A stretch of DNA of 64,000 nucleotides, taken from positions 1,967,628 through 2,031,627 of the forward strand of contig VZRN01006818.1 of NCBI GenBank assembly GCA_013397935.1. Direction: 5' to 3'. Of this stretch, positions 1 through 11,950 are shown in pieces. The notes under the pieces were generated by a model that had not been told where the DNA came from, did no database searches, and saw nothing but the letters and a program-made list of their open reading frames with translations. Position 1 is the stretch's first letter; the number at the start of each line of letters is the position of its first letter. The DNA comes from Dasyornis broadbenti. Lineage: Eukaryota; Chordata; Aves; Passeriformes; Dasyornithidae. The position numbers and the translations under genes are program-made.

Positions 1-1799
1 ATAATGAGAACAGTCCTATCTAAATTCAACTGGATTAAGATAAAGATGTGTCAGTCAATTGAACCCCACATCTAAGACTGGATCTCTGGCAAGAAAATTT
101 ATACAAAATAAAGTTTGCTATTTAAAGTAAAGGAAAAGCTATCCACAATTTAGCATGAATGGGAGGAGCCCTTTTCCTCAGAGTCACACTCTGCCTACAC
201 TATGCTTCCAGCCTCCAGATTCTCTCACCACATCATCTCCTCCCGCTTCCCTACCTTTTCCTCTTTCACCACTGTCTCCCTAGCTGGGGCCAGAGGGAGC
301 CTCCAAACTCTCCCGTCTGACTTGAAGGTTCATCTTGAGGCTTTTTGTGATGGGAGAAGGAGAGGGAGAAATGTGTCTGGTGAAGGGTAGTGGGAACCTC
401 TCAACCGTGGCCATGATGATGAGGGCCTTGGGTATCCCAGGGAAGGTGCAGAATGAGGAGAAATGTATTTATGCAAGATATTGTGAAGCTGCCCTCAGTC
501 CCTGGGGACACACAGAGAGGCTGTGTGGGCCTGCTCAGGGTGAGTCACTGGGATATTCCTTGGTTATCCCATTCACTGGTACATCTCTTTCTGCACAGAG
601 AGTCAAGAAAGGAGTGAGGAAAATGCAAGGTGACTGTCAACACAATGGAAAGGATGTTGGGAGGATGCTACCATGGCACTATCCAGGATGAGCAGCCAGA
701 CTTGGAGTTCATATCAGACTGACTTTCATGGCAGGAATGTTGGGTGTTAGAAGCCAGCTGCAGCACACCTTTGGACCGATGAAGCAAGCAGGGAGTGACA
801 CAGAAGGGAAAATACAGCAGGGCCAGAGGTTGGTGCCAGCTCCAGAAGCACCTTTCTGCTATTACCCTCACTCGGTCAGGACTGACTACACCATGTGAAA
901 ATGTGGAAGAATGCTGTCTGCTCCTCTGTCACATGCCTAGGATCCAGCCAGACTTCTGGGTGGCTGCAAGCAGCAACCCTGCAGAAGATGCAGGCATCCC
1001 TGTCTCTGCAGTTTCTGAGTCTGGACCCACACCAGCCTCATTCCCCTGGCTAAGCGTGGACCTCCAAGGAGTTGCATACATCTTTCCCTGGAGAAGGTCC
1101 ATCGGCCAGTCCCAGTGCTTTGCGGAAGCAGATAACAGTGTCTGGAAAGACCTTCATTATCTCCTGTGCTGTCTGGAGGCCAGGGCTCCCTTCCTGCCTG
1201 GCCTCCGAACTGCACTTGGCACTGTCTGCTCACAGCCACATCCGCCATCCTCTGCCTCACAAATTCCTCTCTCAAAATTACCATCATGTTTGCTTTCTCT
1301 GCTTTTTTTTCTCTTCTTCTAAAAAGTGAGGTGACATAAATTCACAAATACACATCAGGTGAAGGCTATCTGTGTTACAGTGCACTCCCTTCATATGAGA
1401 GGTGGGAATAGTTTTGACATGAGATAAAATGAAACCCATGGGAGAGGGAGACCTGCAGCCACCTCCCATCCCCCTCATCTTCTCACAGGACTGGCGGGCT
1501 CCAGAGATGATGGCTGGCTGATGTGGACCCTGTAAACTTGAGCTCTGAGGACAGTGAGAGGACATGTTTACCAGTGAGCAGACACACATATGCTGTGTCC
1601 AAAAATGCCTTCAATTGCTAGGGTGTATGCAACCCTGAGAAGAGTCTGGCACCCAGGGCCCTGTCTGCCACTGGCCCTGATCCTGGTGAAGGTGATACGG
1701 GACCTGTCACCTCTCTCTGCTGTCACGGCATGGCTTGCCAAGAAAACATGCTTTGGGCAGTCAGAGCTCCTCTTCCCAGGTCTGCTGGACCACAGCTCT
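1..1799. other. Anonymous single-copy DNA
   Basis: I recognise no gene or repeat here. The segment is moderately GC-rich. It holds a 175-codon open frame on the plus strand (795-1322) and several overlapping frames on both strands, but none has a recognisable domain, and the long plus frame ends in a low-complexity Leu/Phe tail encoded by a pyrimidine-rich tract (about 1285-1320). I read these frames as chance openings. Confidence 0.5.
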
Positions 1800-2277
1800 C
1801 TTGACCTGTGGACCTGCTGGAGTGGGCCCAGAGTGGGGCCATGAAGACAATCAGAAGGCTGGAGCACCTCTTCTATGAAGACAGGTTGAGAGAGCTGGAG
1901 TTGTTCAGCCTGGAGAAGAGAAGGCTCTGGGAAGACCTTAGAGCACCTTCCAGTACATAAAGAGGGCTACAAGAGAGCTGGAGAGGGACTTTTCCCAAGG
2001 GCCTATAGTGACAGGAGAAGGGGGAATGGCTTCCAACTGTAAGTGGGTAGGTTAAAATTAGATAAAAGAAAGAAATTCTTAACTTGTGAGGGTGGTGAGG
2101 CACAGGAAGAGGCTGCTGAGAGAAGCTGTGTATGCCCTATCCCTGGAAGTGTTTGAGGCCAGGTTGGATGTGCCTTTGAGCAGTCTGGTGGAAGGTGTAC
2201 CTGCACATGGCAAGGTGATTAGAATTAGAAAGTCTCTTAAAGTCCCTGCCAGCTTCAATCATTCCATGATTCTGACC
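1800..2277 (+). mobile_element. CR1 LINE fragment, 3' end
   Basis: A 5'-truncated CR1 non-LTR retrotransposon. It starts in the end of the ORF2 coding region: the DNA for 'ERVQRRA..MI..LEHL' is still visible, followed by a 'GLFSLEKRR'-like stretch at about 1890-1930. It runs through the 3' UTR stretch that reads 'ctggaagtgtttgaggccag' at about 2142-2161 and ends in a degenerate ATTCCATGATTCTGA terminus at about 2262-2276. Frameshifts and stops break the frame, so it is dead. A second CR1 in the same orientation begins about 315 bp downstream. Confidence 0.93.
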
Positions 2278-2591
2278 AGCTGCAGCCAAGACACCTTCAC
2301 TGGGAGCCTCCAGCAAAGAGTCTGAGGCCACAGGGGAATTGCTTTGCATAACTTTAAAAAGCAGATGCTCAGCCATCTCCCAGTCATACATGCTCACCAG
2401 ACAAACAGTGCCAAGAAACAAACCCCACCTTTTTCTGCCTCTCATCCAGGACCTCAACAATCTTCAGGCTGTGATGAAATCCTGACCAAGACTGAAGTCA
2501 GTAGGTGAGCCATGGGCTTCAGTGGGACCAGAATGCCACCAAAGAATACACAGATTTCAGTATGCATACTGCTAAAACGTCACTGCATCTG
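2278..2591. other. Spacer between two CR1 copies
   Basis: About 315 bases separate two same-direction CR1 fragments. I see no gene, hairpin or known repeat. A minus-strand open frame (2137-2460) overlaps this spacer and the CR1 3' end and has no recognisable domain. Confidence 0.5.
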
Positions 2592-3313
2592 AATAATCTC
2601 ATGCACAGGCTGGGGGGTGACCTGCTGAGAAAGCAGCTCTGCGGAGAAAGACCTGGAGGTCCTGATGGACAACAAATTGTCCATGAGTCAGAAGAGTGTT
2701 CTTCTGATCAAGAAGGATAATGGTTTCCTGGGGTGCAATAGGAAGAGCATTGCCAGCAGGTCAAGGGAGGTGACCCTGCCCCTCTGCTCAGCCCTGGTGA
2801 GGCCACATCTGGAGTGCTGTGCCCAGTTCTGGGCTGCTCAGTGCAAAAGAGACATGGAGCTCCCAGAGCAGGTCCAGCAGAGGGTGACAAAGATGATTAA
2901 GGGACTGGAGCATCTCTCTTAGGAGGACAGGCTGGGAGAGCTGGGCCTGCTCGTCCTTGAGAAGAGACAACTGAGAGGGGTCTTCATCAATGTCCATCAG
3001 TATCTGAAGGGAGGGTGCGAAGAGGATGGAGCCGGGCTGTTCTTGGTGGTGCCCAGCAGTAGGGCAAGAGGCAATGGGCAGAAACTGATGCACAGGAAGT
3101 GCCAGAAGTTCCACCTGAACACGAAGAACTTCTTTACCTTGATGGTGTCCGAGCACTGGAACAGGTTGCCCAGAGAGGTTGTGGAATCTGCCTCACAGGA
3201 GATATTCAAAAACCTTCTGGATGGAGTCCTGTGCAATGTGCTCTGGGACATTTCCTGCTAGAGCAGGGAGGTTGAACCCTTCCAACTTTACCCATTCTGT
3301 GATCCTATGACTG
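2592..3313 (+). mobile_element. CR1 LINE fragment with ORF2 C-terminus
   Basis: A 5'-truncated CR1 that keeps roughly the last 200 codons of ORF2, the protein that in an intact element carries endonuclease and reverse transcriptase. Clear C-terminal blocks remain: 'SIASRSREVTLPLCSALVRP' at about 2746-2805, the 'VQQRVTKMIKGLEHLS' block ending at 2922, and 'FFTL.VSEHWNRLPREVV' at about 3130-3185. These blocks lie in different frames and the first is closed by a TAG at 2920-2922, so no protein can be made. The catalytic part of the reverse transcriptase is absent. The 3' terminus reads ATTCTGTGATCCTATGA at 3293-3309. Confidence 0.95.
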
Positions 3314-5039
3314 TGGTTCTGGGAATGTCTGCTCAGAGAGAATTGTCATTTGCACAGTTTACTGATGCCTGCAGCCACCATGTCAGAACCCCTTCCTTTC
3401 CATTATTTCTTGCTATGGTACTTTATTCCTGTAGTGCTGCTCCATACAGAAATATCCCTAGTCTGTTTCAGGCGGGCAACGGGTACCGGCACCCTCTCTC
3501 ATTGCTTGGTTCTGCTAGTTCCTGAGGATTACAAATGAGGGCCATCTGTAGTCCCTACTATTTGTGGAGATGAAAAGGAGCTTAACTTAATGTATTTTGG
3601 CAGAGTAATAGGGAAACATCAATCACGGGGTGACATGTTAGTTCATATGCACCAATAGACTCATGTTTGTAGTCGACACATTAAGTGGATCTGTTTCTTT
3701 AAAGATGAGTCCATCACTTGCAGACAGACATTTGGAGCTCTAGCATACAGGACACTTTTAAGAGATACTTGATAAAGAGCTTGAAAATGTGAGTAGTGAC
3801 ACGAAGCTAAACTCTGTCTCATTTTGTTCAGATTCCCTATTAGTATGAGCCTCATAAAGTTGAAATTGGGGTCACTTGGACAGTTATTTTAGCTAAAACA
3901 GATGGAGTTGTGGTGGCTGCTCCTAAAGAAGCAACTTTTACCATAAGTTACTACACACTTTCTCTGGGATAAATATGTTTTCCTGTACTACATCATTTGT
4001 GACTGTGTGATAATTACTGGGCCAATGCTGAATTTTTTAATGGCAACCATGCTAGTAATTTCCTTACAAAAAAATCTATTCTAAGATAGTAAACAGCAGT
4101 GAAGAAAAAAAAGTGTTTTCCTTGCAAACGCCAAAATCAAACAGTTTCTTAATTTATTACAGGAGCATAAAAATTGTGAATCCTCTGAATTACTATTTTC
4201 CCCATGTAACAAAATATTCTGCATGAAGAGGGATTATTAGACCCCCTGAACTTCCCTTTCAACTAGAGCACAGCTGTGCGAACAATTCACAATGCATTAT
4301 TTATTGGATGAAGTTCAGTACTTTTTTGACTTGTGAACTCTTCAGGATCAGTTCAGGACTTCCTTGTTATTGATTCTTATGCAAAAATTTTCACTAATTT
4401 CTTCAGGAATTCCATCTTCAAATGGTTCATGCATAACGTATTCCCATGACTTGAATTCCAAATTCATTTTGCATCAGCTCAGCAGCATAACTCAGGTGAG
4501 GTGATTACTGTCCTTTGAATTGACAACACATAAAATTACAGATTAATTCCTATTTTGTGCTATTGTCTATGCAATTTCTGAAGAAACCAAGTACTCAACA
4601 TATGTAGGAACTAATTAGTTGAGGAGCAGAGTTGCTACTTGTTATCACTACCTTTATTCACGTTTATTAGCCAACAGAGCAACCAGGCCTGGGGCCCCCA
4701 TCCAGCAGATGCAGAAAGGAGGTGGAGGAAGTCCATTTCCCAAAGAGCTTTTGGCTGCAACCAGGACCACGGGTGAGGAGGTGAGGAAGGAATGATAGCA
4801 GGAAACATCATGTTAGGCTATTATGATCTTGAAAGGTGGTAACATAAGAGGGGGATAAGTTACAAAGGGAGAAAAGTGGAAAGAAGAAAGGGTGTGTCAG
4901 AGGCAGAGGGTAAGAGGACCAGATGTGGAGTGAAGCTAAGGTAAAGAGGTCACGATGAAAAGGAATTGATGGTTTCTCTTCCCACCTAAGCACCAGCCTT
5001 TACTTGCCAAAATCAAACATGCAATAGGAGCTGCCTCTT
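3314..5039. other. AT-rich single-copy DNA, possible conserved block
   Basis: No gene or repeat is recognised. The part at about 4140-4520 lacks long homopolymers and microsatellites and is dense in homeodomain-like AATTA/TAATT words and E-boxes (CACAGCTGTG near 4270). That is the look of a conserved non-coding element, but conservation cannot be tested from one sequence. Confidence 0.4.
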
Positions 5040-5470
5040 TAAAAGCCATTTTCATCTGGAGATCTGGAAAGGGAAAACCCATCAGCTCCCAGTGCTGCCA
5101 GGAACAGCCCAGGCAGGTGCTGCGGGAAGTGCCCCACAGCTTTGCTAATGCATCTCAGGCACGATTCAAAAAGCCTCGGCCTTCATTACTCTTGCAGTTC
5201 CTTGAGCAAAGCATGCAATTTGTACTGAATAGTGCCAAGTCTTGCAATGAGAAAAAGATGTAGATTAGCCCAGAGAATTCAAGCTCACTTTGGTTTAAAG
5301 CAGAAAAGAAAGGAGCCACATTTGTGATTGAAACTCAGTCAGCTCTTGATCACCTGGGAACAGCGCATCCAGATTGGAGATTAGCTGTGCCCTGATGAAA
5401 TATTCCCGGCCGTCTCCCCACGCCCCTCCCCGTTGAAGTTCATTTGTCATCATAACTTCATTTTTCAAAG
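5040..5470. promoter_or_regulatory. Candidate conserved non-coding element
   Basis: A non-repetitive block with many plausible transcription-factor words: GCTAATGCAT (POU/octamer-like) at 5144-5153, CATTA in 'ccttcattactc' near 5185, and a GC-box-like 'cgcccctcccc' near 5420. There are no simple repeats and no open frame of note. The call is an inference from texture only. Confidence 0.25.
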
Positions 5471-8400
5471 GTAAATATACTAAATATGTTCTTATGGTCC
5501 AATTTACATATGTTCTGTATTAGTCTATTGAGAGTAACATCAAGAGTTGACTGGACATGGAAAAAACAGCAGATGATTTCAGTGGATGGTACCAGTGACT
5601 TTTTTTCCTCAGTGCATATGGAGGTGAAGGCTAGAAATAAACCACAACTGATTTTGATTAGCTGGCTGAAAAGCAGCGTGAGCACTTATTGGCCTTCCGC
5701 ACGCCCAAATGTCAGCTAAGAAATCACTTCTCATTGAGGCAGGCTCACAACACCGTGACTTCTGGGCCCACCATAGGAGGATGATGAGATGCACTTCCAG
5801 TTCATTTCTTTGTGATTTTCTTCCATAAGTCCTTTTGCAGTGGGCACGTAGTACAAAGCAGGCGACTGCTAACCTGCATCTGGTAGACCCCAGGGAGGTG
5901 ATGCTGATGGTCTTTGAAGCTACCACAGGCAGATAACCACGGCGAGGAACCTCGCCAGCTGCGTCAGTGGCAATGGTAGCAGTAATCATGTTGCTCTCAC
6001 CAGGATGCTGAGTCAGGGCAAGGGGCACAGCAGGAATCAAAAAGACATAAGCAGGTCCCTGTCCTAACATCTGCACTCATGTGGAGGTCTGGTAAGGGCT
6101 AAGGGTGAATGGTGAGGGATGATCTGCTGAGGGCCAGCCTAACAGTCAGCATAGGAAAGCTAGCCAAAAAAAGGAGGCTGTGAGTAGGAATTGGAAAAGG
6201 AGGTACATCTTTAACTAAAGGCCTGTTTTCAAGGCAAACTGTTTTAAATCAACTAATTCACAGTATTTTTATGTGGAGCTTAATGAGACACCAGATACAT
6301 AGCAAGAATACATTTTCAGGTGCAGTGATGTCAGGTTAATCAGAAATCTGTCAAAAATGTCAAACCTGATAATAAGAAGAAGCTGCTGTAGGTCTTAGTA
6401 ACACAGGTAAATGATAAAATTGTAGAAGTAGAATGTCTTTTAATGGTCCATCAAAACACCAGCATTCCCGGCTTTTAAAACGTAATTTTTTATTGGTTTT
6501 GGAGAAGGTCTGGAAATACACTCTGCTTTGGTCTGAGATTTAATAATGGAGTTACTGCTGTGTGCTTGGGCTGTCATGGGACTGAAATGTCAGGGATTAA
6601 GTGTGTCTGCTCCTTCTGCTCCTCTTTTGGGTTGCCTACACTGCTCTGGACACCCTTGGAGGCAGTGTGCCCACTGCGGTAAAAAGCTGCTGGTTATAAA
6701 AGGAGAAAGTTGTCTGACTGCTGCATAAAACCAGGACCATGCACCGTATACTTTCCAACTAGTTTATAAATATTTTCTTTAGAAGTGCCCCTGTTTTGTC
6801 CTTTCACCAAACTTACAAGGCTATCCTTCATTAGTATTGCAGGCATTAATAATAGGATTAATATGATTTGGCTTTCTGAATAATGCTATGAAACTCACTC
6901 TCTGCTGGCCACTTCCTCCCACTCATCCTTGTGTGCTCAGCTCTCCAGCCAGGCCTGGGAAGGGTACCATGCTTTAACCCGTGGGCTGTCAGCTGAGGTT
7001 CCCACTCCCCTGCTTTTCCTCTTCTCTGACTGTGAGAGCAAGTTTTCAGTGTCGAGCTGACACCCTCACCATTTTTCCAGATCCTGTGCTAGCCCCGGGA
7101 GCTGCTTCACAAGGTAGGCGTGTCTGCTGCCTTTTATAGACCATTAATTCTCATCAGTTCTCCAAAAAGAAACCCAGAAAATAGAATAAGATTTACAGAA
7201 GCTGGGATGTCTAACGCATTTTGTTCCAGAACAAGTCTAAGCAACACAACCAAATGACCATGCTTATGCTCCTGTCTCAAATATTAGTTTTAGTCCTTTC
7301 TACTGTGTTTTGAAGTGACATGATTTAGTTGACATGTGCCACAAACTAAGGTCAGTTACCTGCAGTTCAGCTGATCTGTCTGAGTCACTTTCCTCCTGAT
7401 ATCAAAAATCTAAAAGACTTTCAGCGTAGTGGAACAAATTTGGTGCCTGATCCATTGACAATTTTTTTTTAGACAAGCTGTCATGAGTGAGATAAGACTT
7501 TGTAAAGCGAGACTAGAAATGAGAAAGGAAGGAGAATGGCAAAAAGAGAGGAGACCTTTCAGAAAGCAAGAAGATATATTTAAGTCAAACGGAAATTTTA
7601 GCATGAGGACAAATGGATGGTTCATGAAATCTGGAAATGGGAAGAAAAAAATCAGAACAGCAGACAGATGAGGTTCTGAATACTTATAGTGTAGGAGTAA
7701 CAGAAGCAAACAACCTACCTTTTTTTTTGTTTGTTTGTTTTTATTTTAATGGGGTAGTTGTTTTTTTTCAAGAGGGAGAAGGGTTTAAGAGAGAGTTTAT
7801 GAAACTCCCTTTCCAGAAGTCTGAAGCTTTATGAATGCTGCTTAGCGGCAAGAAGGAAATAAGAGGAGTGTCAGAAGTAGGTAGTCTATATCATTCTCTT
7901 AAGTATAAAGAAACAGCTTTGAGGGCTATCCAATGTTTAAAGCCCAATTAATGTTAATGACTGATTCTGTTATCTTTAAAATGTATGTTCTTTACCTGTG
8001 AGAGATTCTGCAGCCTCCAGAATCTCCTTTTCTTTTGAGCAGCAAATTATGTGTTCTCAGAACATTCCGTGTTAAAAATCTGTTTTTGAAATGAGGGGGA
8101 TCCAGCAGTCACCTTCACTGTAGACAGAAACCTACTGACAGGGATTTCTAATTTCTAATCTTAGGTCAATACAGTATCACTTGCAGAGATGGGAATCCAA
8201 GAAATGCGTAGGGCATGCAACCCAACTTTGTATCAAAATGTAAAGTTTCATGGTATGTGCTTATTGCTGTAACTTTGAGCAGATCTGGTATACTTCAAAG
8301 GGGCAGAACCCCCTTAGTTTCTCTGATGTTTTTTGTTTCCTTTTTCCTGCCAATGACAGTGGTGAAAACTTTTTTTCTTGGATACAATTACGTTTTGGGT

Positions 8401-9469
8401 ATTTTGCTACTTCATGAGACCAGGTACAATGGCCAGGTGCAAGACCATCCTGCATGACCATGCCTTTGTCCCCTTCCCTGAGGCAGCTCTCTTCTTGTCT
8501 GTCCTCTGTCTCTGTCCCTAGAGGACACTGAGGATGAAGCTTGCATCTGAAGAGAGGGGTGATTTAAGGAAAGATTACGGTGAAACCCACCCACAAAAAA
8601 AGCCAAATGCAGGCGTGAGAGCAGCAGGGTATGGTAAGCACCCTGTGCATGCTCCCAGGCTGCCCTGTCCTGAGGTGCTGCAGGTGAGGCTGGGCAGAGG
8701 AGGTCCTGATGGCGGGCTACAGCCTCCCACCTCACTGTGGTCTGCCTGCCCCTCATGGCTTTTCCCAAGTGCAGACAGAGGTTACTGGATATGGCCAGCA
8801 AATATCCAGCAAGAGCAAGAGACAGGCCGTGGCACTGCATGGCAAATAATTGACTTCAACACGGATGCAGTTGCACTCAGCAGTGTGTTCAGGGAGGCTG
8901 GGTCTGTGCAGATGCTGCAGATGAAGCCAGGTCATGCACTACATCATTTGTGTGTACAGGAGGACATGCAGACAGATGGACTAATCACCCACATCCCCCT
9001 TCCCAATTTACCCATGCTTGAAGTGAAGGATGGCCTTGGGGGGCAGCCTGAAAGTCCCCTTAAGTACATACACCGAAGACTTCAACACAAACCACATCAC
9101 ATTTCAACAGATGTTCCACAGCAAGGTCCATGAGGAAGCACTGTAGGGTTGTATGAGTCCCAGTTGCTGCTTGCCTGCAGGAGGAATTGGACATGAGTTT
9201 GATCCATGCAAATCTTAGGCTTCATCAGAAATACTTGTTATTATTTGGTTTCCAGCTTTCAAAATATACAGTCTGATTACACGGAGTTGTCATCTGTAAT
9301 GTTGTGTTTCCTCATTCTCATCCTTGTCTTGTTAGTATGCCTCCCCTTTCTTGACAGCAAAAGTTGTGCTTAAGAATCCAGGGGAATAATTGTCTCTAGA
9401 TGGGAAGCTGTTGAAATTACTTGAAATTCATTTCTCATCATTTTTTCTTAAGGAAAAAAAGGAGACAGC
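5471..9469. other. Anonymous single-copy DNA
   Basis: No gene is recognised. There is a short T-rich stretch at 7720-7747 with three GTTT units. The GC-richer segment at about 8410-9135 is open on both strands (199 codons on plus at 8534-9133, 142 codons on minus at 8412-8840). A minus frame of 155 codons lies at 5609-6076. None of these shows a signal peptide plus domain, a catalytic motif or a recognised family, so I do not call genes. Confidence 0.5.
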
Positions 9470-9830
9470 TTCCCCAAACACTGGGAAAAATCAGACTTGT
9501 CAGTTTAACTTCACTGAAGGGAAAAGATTCTGAAACTCCTTTAAGGAATCAAATAGGGAACACTTGGAAAAGCAGAGCTTGATTAAAGACAGCTAACATC
9601 AATTCAGGGAAAGGAGATCATGCCTAACTAATTTGTTGGAATTCTTTGAGGAAATTACTGCCCTGGTAAGGAAGGGGAAAGGATATTATAGACTCCGTTT
9701 TTCAGAAAGCATTTGACAACATTCTCCACTGTTGGTTAAAATGTCTGAGGTCTGAAGTCATGGAATAGAAGGACAATGAACATATTGGACTGAAAACTGG
9801 CAAAAGAGAAGGAAAGAAAGGGTAACTATG
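9470..9830 (+). mobile_element. Ancient LINE (CR1/L3-like) RT relic
   Basis: A strongly decayed piece of a CR1-clade reverse-transcriptase region. The order of phrases matches the family: an 'aagg.gatcatgcctaactaat' stretch at about 9614-9637, then 'ggaattctttgaggaaattac' at about 9639-9659, then a 'gcatttgacaac' stretch at 9709-9720, which corresponds to the 'AFD.V' motif just after the first catalytic Asp block. Stops occur throughout. It is far more diverged than the other CR1 copies here, so it is an old insertion probably shared by many sauropsids. The exact subfamily is uncertain. Confidence 0.65.
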
Positions 9831-11911
9831 AAAGGGAGCCTTTCATTTTAAAGAGAGGGAAGTAAGAAGGATCAGAGAAGAAACCATATTTGGAGTTTGA
9901 AAACAAGACTTCCCAAGGTTAATGAAGACACTCCTGAAGCTTGGGAAATACAGTTAATATTGAGGAACCACGTAGACAGATTGAGAAAGGAATGGGGTTT
10001 TTTACCACAGTATCTTGGAGAGAAGATAGAAGAAGACTTTCCTGGCTGCTGAAACAAATCTCACAAATCTTGCGTGGTAATACTTGTTAAATTCCACAGA
10101 CACAGAAAAGGGCACAGATTTTCACACTGCAGATACTAAAGATGACCCACCTATCCCTTCTTCATGTTAATGGTTGTTCTCATGCACTTAAGTCTTGTGT
10201 TTTTAAGAAAGATCTTACCATGTGCAATTGCATGCAAATATTATTTTATAGGGTCTTCTTCTAAGGCAAAGATTTCACTTCAGGTTCATCTTATCTCATT
10301 AAATAGCATAGGGAAAAAATGGTTCTAATTTTGAGTCTTTCTTCTGGGAAGAAACAACTGCTGCTACTTCATAGTAAGGGCTTCCAAGTTATCATGAGCA
10401 GGAGCACTTCACTCTCCTGATTACACTGTGCTTGGACAGGAAGCAATAGCTTAAGTGTTGTGATTACAAAACTGCTCATGATGGCTTTAATGTACATGGG
10501 AGAAGGTACCTTCTTCTATCAGTGAAAGCATTAACTTAGGAAGTTTTTGTCATACACAGAGAATTTATTTCATTAGTAGAATCATACAAGCCTCCATTTT
10601 TTTACAGAAATTGATTTAGTGTGTGTCCTTGGAACCAGCATTGTTTTCCTCTGTTTCCTCTCTTTCCACTTCCAAGTACAAAAGGCACTAGTGAATTTTG
10701 CTTTGTTTGGTTTAGTTTTTCACATACTTAACTGACCAGAAGGAAACAGGATATGCAGCAGTGAAACTACACCAGGAAAATACATAAGTAAATTCATCGG
10801 CATGTCTTACTGTTTGTCTTCTTGGATAGATCTTCTTCCTCTAGTCTGCATCTGTCTGGGGTATTTATATACCTGTAAGATGGAATTTGCCGCCAAAAGA
10901 ATTACTTTCCTGCTCTTCCCCTCCCTCCTTGGCTCCATTTCTGATTTGTTTGAAGCACTGAACACCCCTGACTCCCAGTTCTCACCCTAGAGGCTGGATG
11001 ACAATTTTTAGTACATTTTTGTATTTTTTGTGTTTGCTCATTTTCAGAAATAGTCCTTTCCTTCTTCCCTCTAATTTGAAGCCTAATTAACTTCCACAAG
11101 CTCCAAGATGACCGTTCTGTCATTCACAGAGAAACAGTTTTCATTGTCACTCAGACCAAGAATAGCAGATGTCAGAGACGTGACCCTTTTTGACACCAAA
11201 ATACAGCTTTTCTTTGCAATACAGTGGATCTCTCAGTGCTGGTTCCCTTACAAGCCAAAGAAAGTACCACATGTAGGAAATAAATTGCTACATCCAATTC
11301 AGTAGTATCAGAAAGTAGAAATAGAATACACATCTTTTATTTTAACTGGACCTTTTGCTGATAGTCCAAAAGCTGGACTAGAGAAATTCTGAGCATTAAG
11401 CCAGTAATCTTTGGAACACCATCTCACCTCAGCCTTTCCTCTTAAATTAATTTTCTTCTTATGCATTTTTGGCAGCCTTGATAGTATTTCTCCCTAATGT
11501 GATACTGCAACTCCAAGCATCTTCTGGGGAGGGGCAAACCTTTTCAAAGACAATTCTAATCTACTGTAAGCAGATCTCCCTAAGCTATTTCTTACTAATT
11601 TCTACTTTGTCAAAAGGTCTCTTCTCCATGCCCTTGGTCTGATTATTAATAGACACGATAACAAATGCATACTCCTACTCTAATTATTTTTTATTTTTGG
11701 GCAAGGGAAGCAGGGGGAATTGTGTATTTTTGAACGTTAACTGTTGTCCCTCCTCTTATCTGGTTAATTGGACTATGGCAATGTCTGACTGGATATCCTG
11801 CCCAGAGGTGATTTAGAAATGGCAAATGTCAAGAGTAGTTTTTTTTTTACTTAATGCTGGAATGTCAGCCTTCTCATATAAATTAAGGCGGTTGCTCCTG
11901 TCTCAGTGACA

Positions 11912-11950
11912 TAGGTATTTGTTTAGCACGTGTTCTTGGATAAATACCTA
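11912..11950. other. Inverted repeat with E-box in the loop
   Basis: A 9-bp perfect inverted repeat, TAGGTATTT (11912-11920) and AAATACCTA (11942-11950), flanks a 21-nt loop that contains CACGTG (11927-11932). In DNA the CACGTG is a bHLH (MYC/USF/CLOCK-type) site. The stem is short enough to be chance. Confidence 0.3.

Noticed and set aside
795..1322. 175-codon plus-strand open frame
   Set aside because: No recognisable domain. It ends in a low-complexity Leu/Phe tail from a pyrimidine tract and overlaps open frames on the other strand, as expected for a GC-rich patch.
8534..9133. 199-codon plus-strand open frame
   Set aside because: The region is open on both strands because of its base composition. 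No domain, splice or promoter support.
10391..10482. Perfect 11-bp inverted repeat about 70 bp apart, microRNA-precursor-sized
   Set aside because: About one such pair is expected by chance in 64 kb, and the arms between the ends do not pair well.
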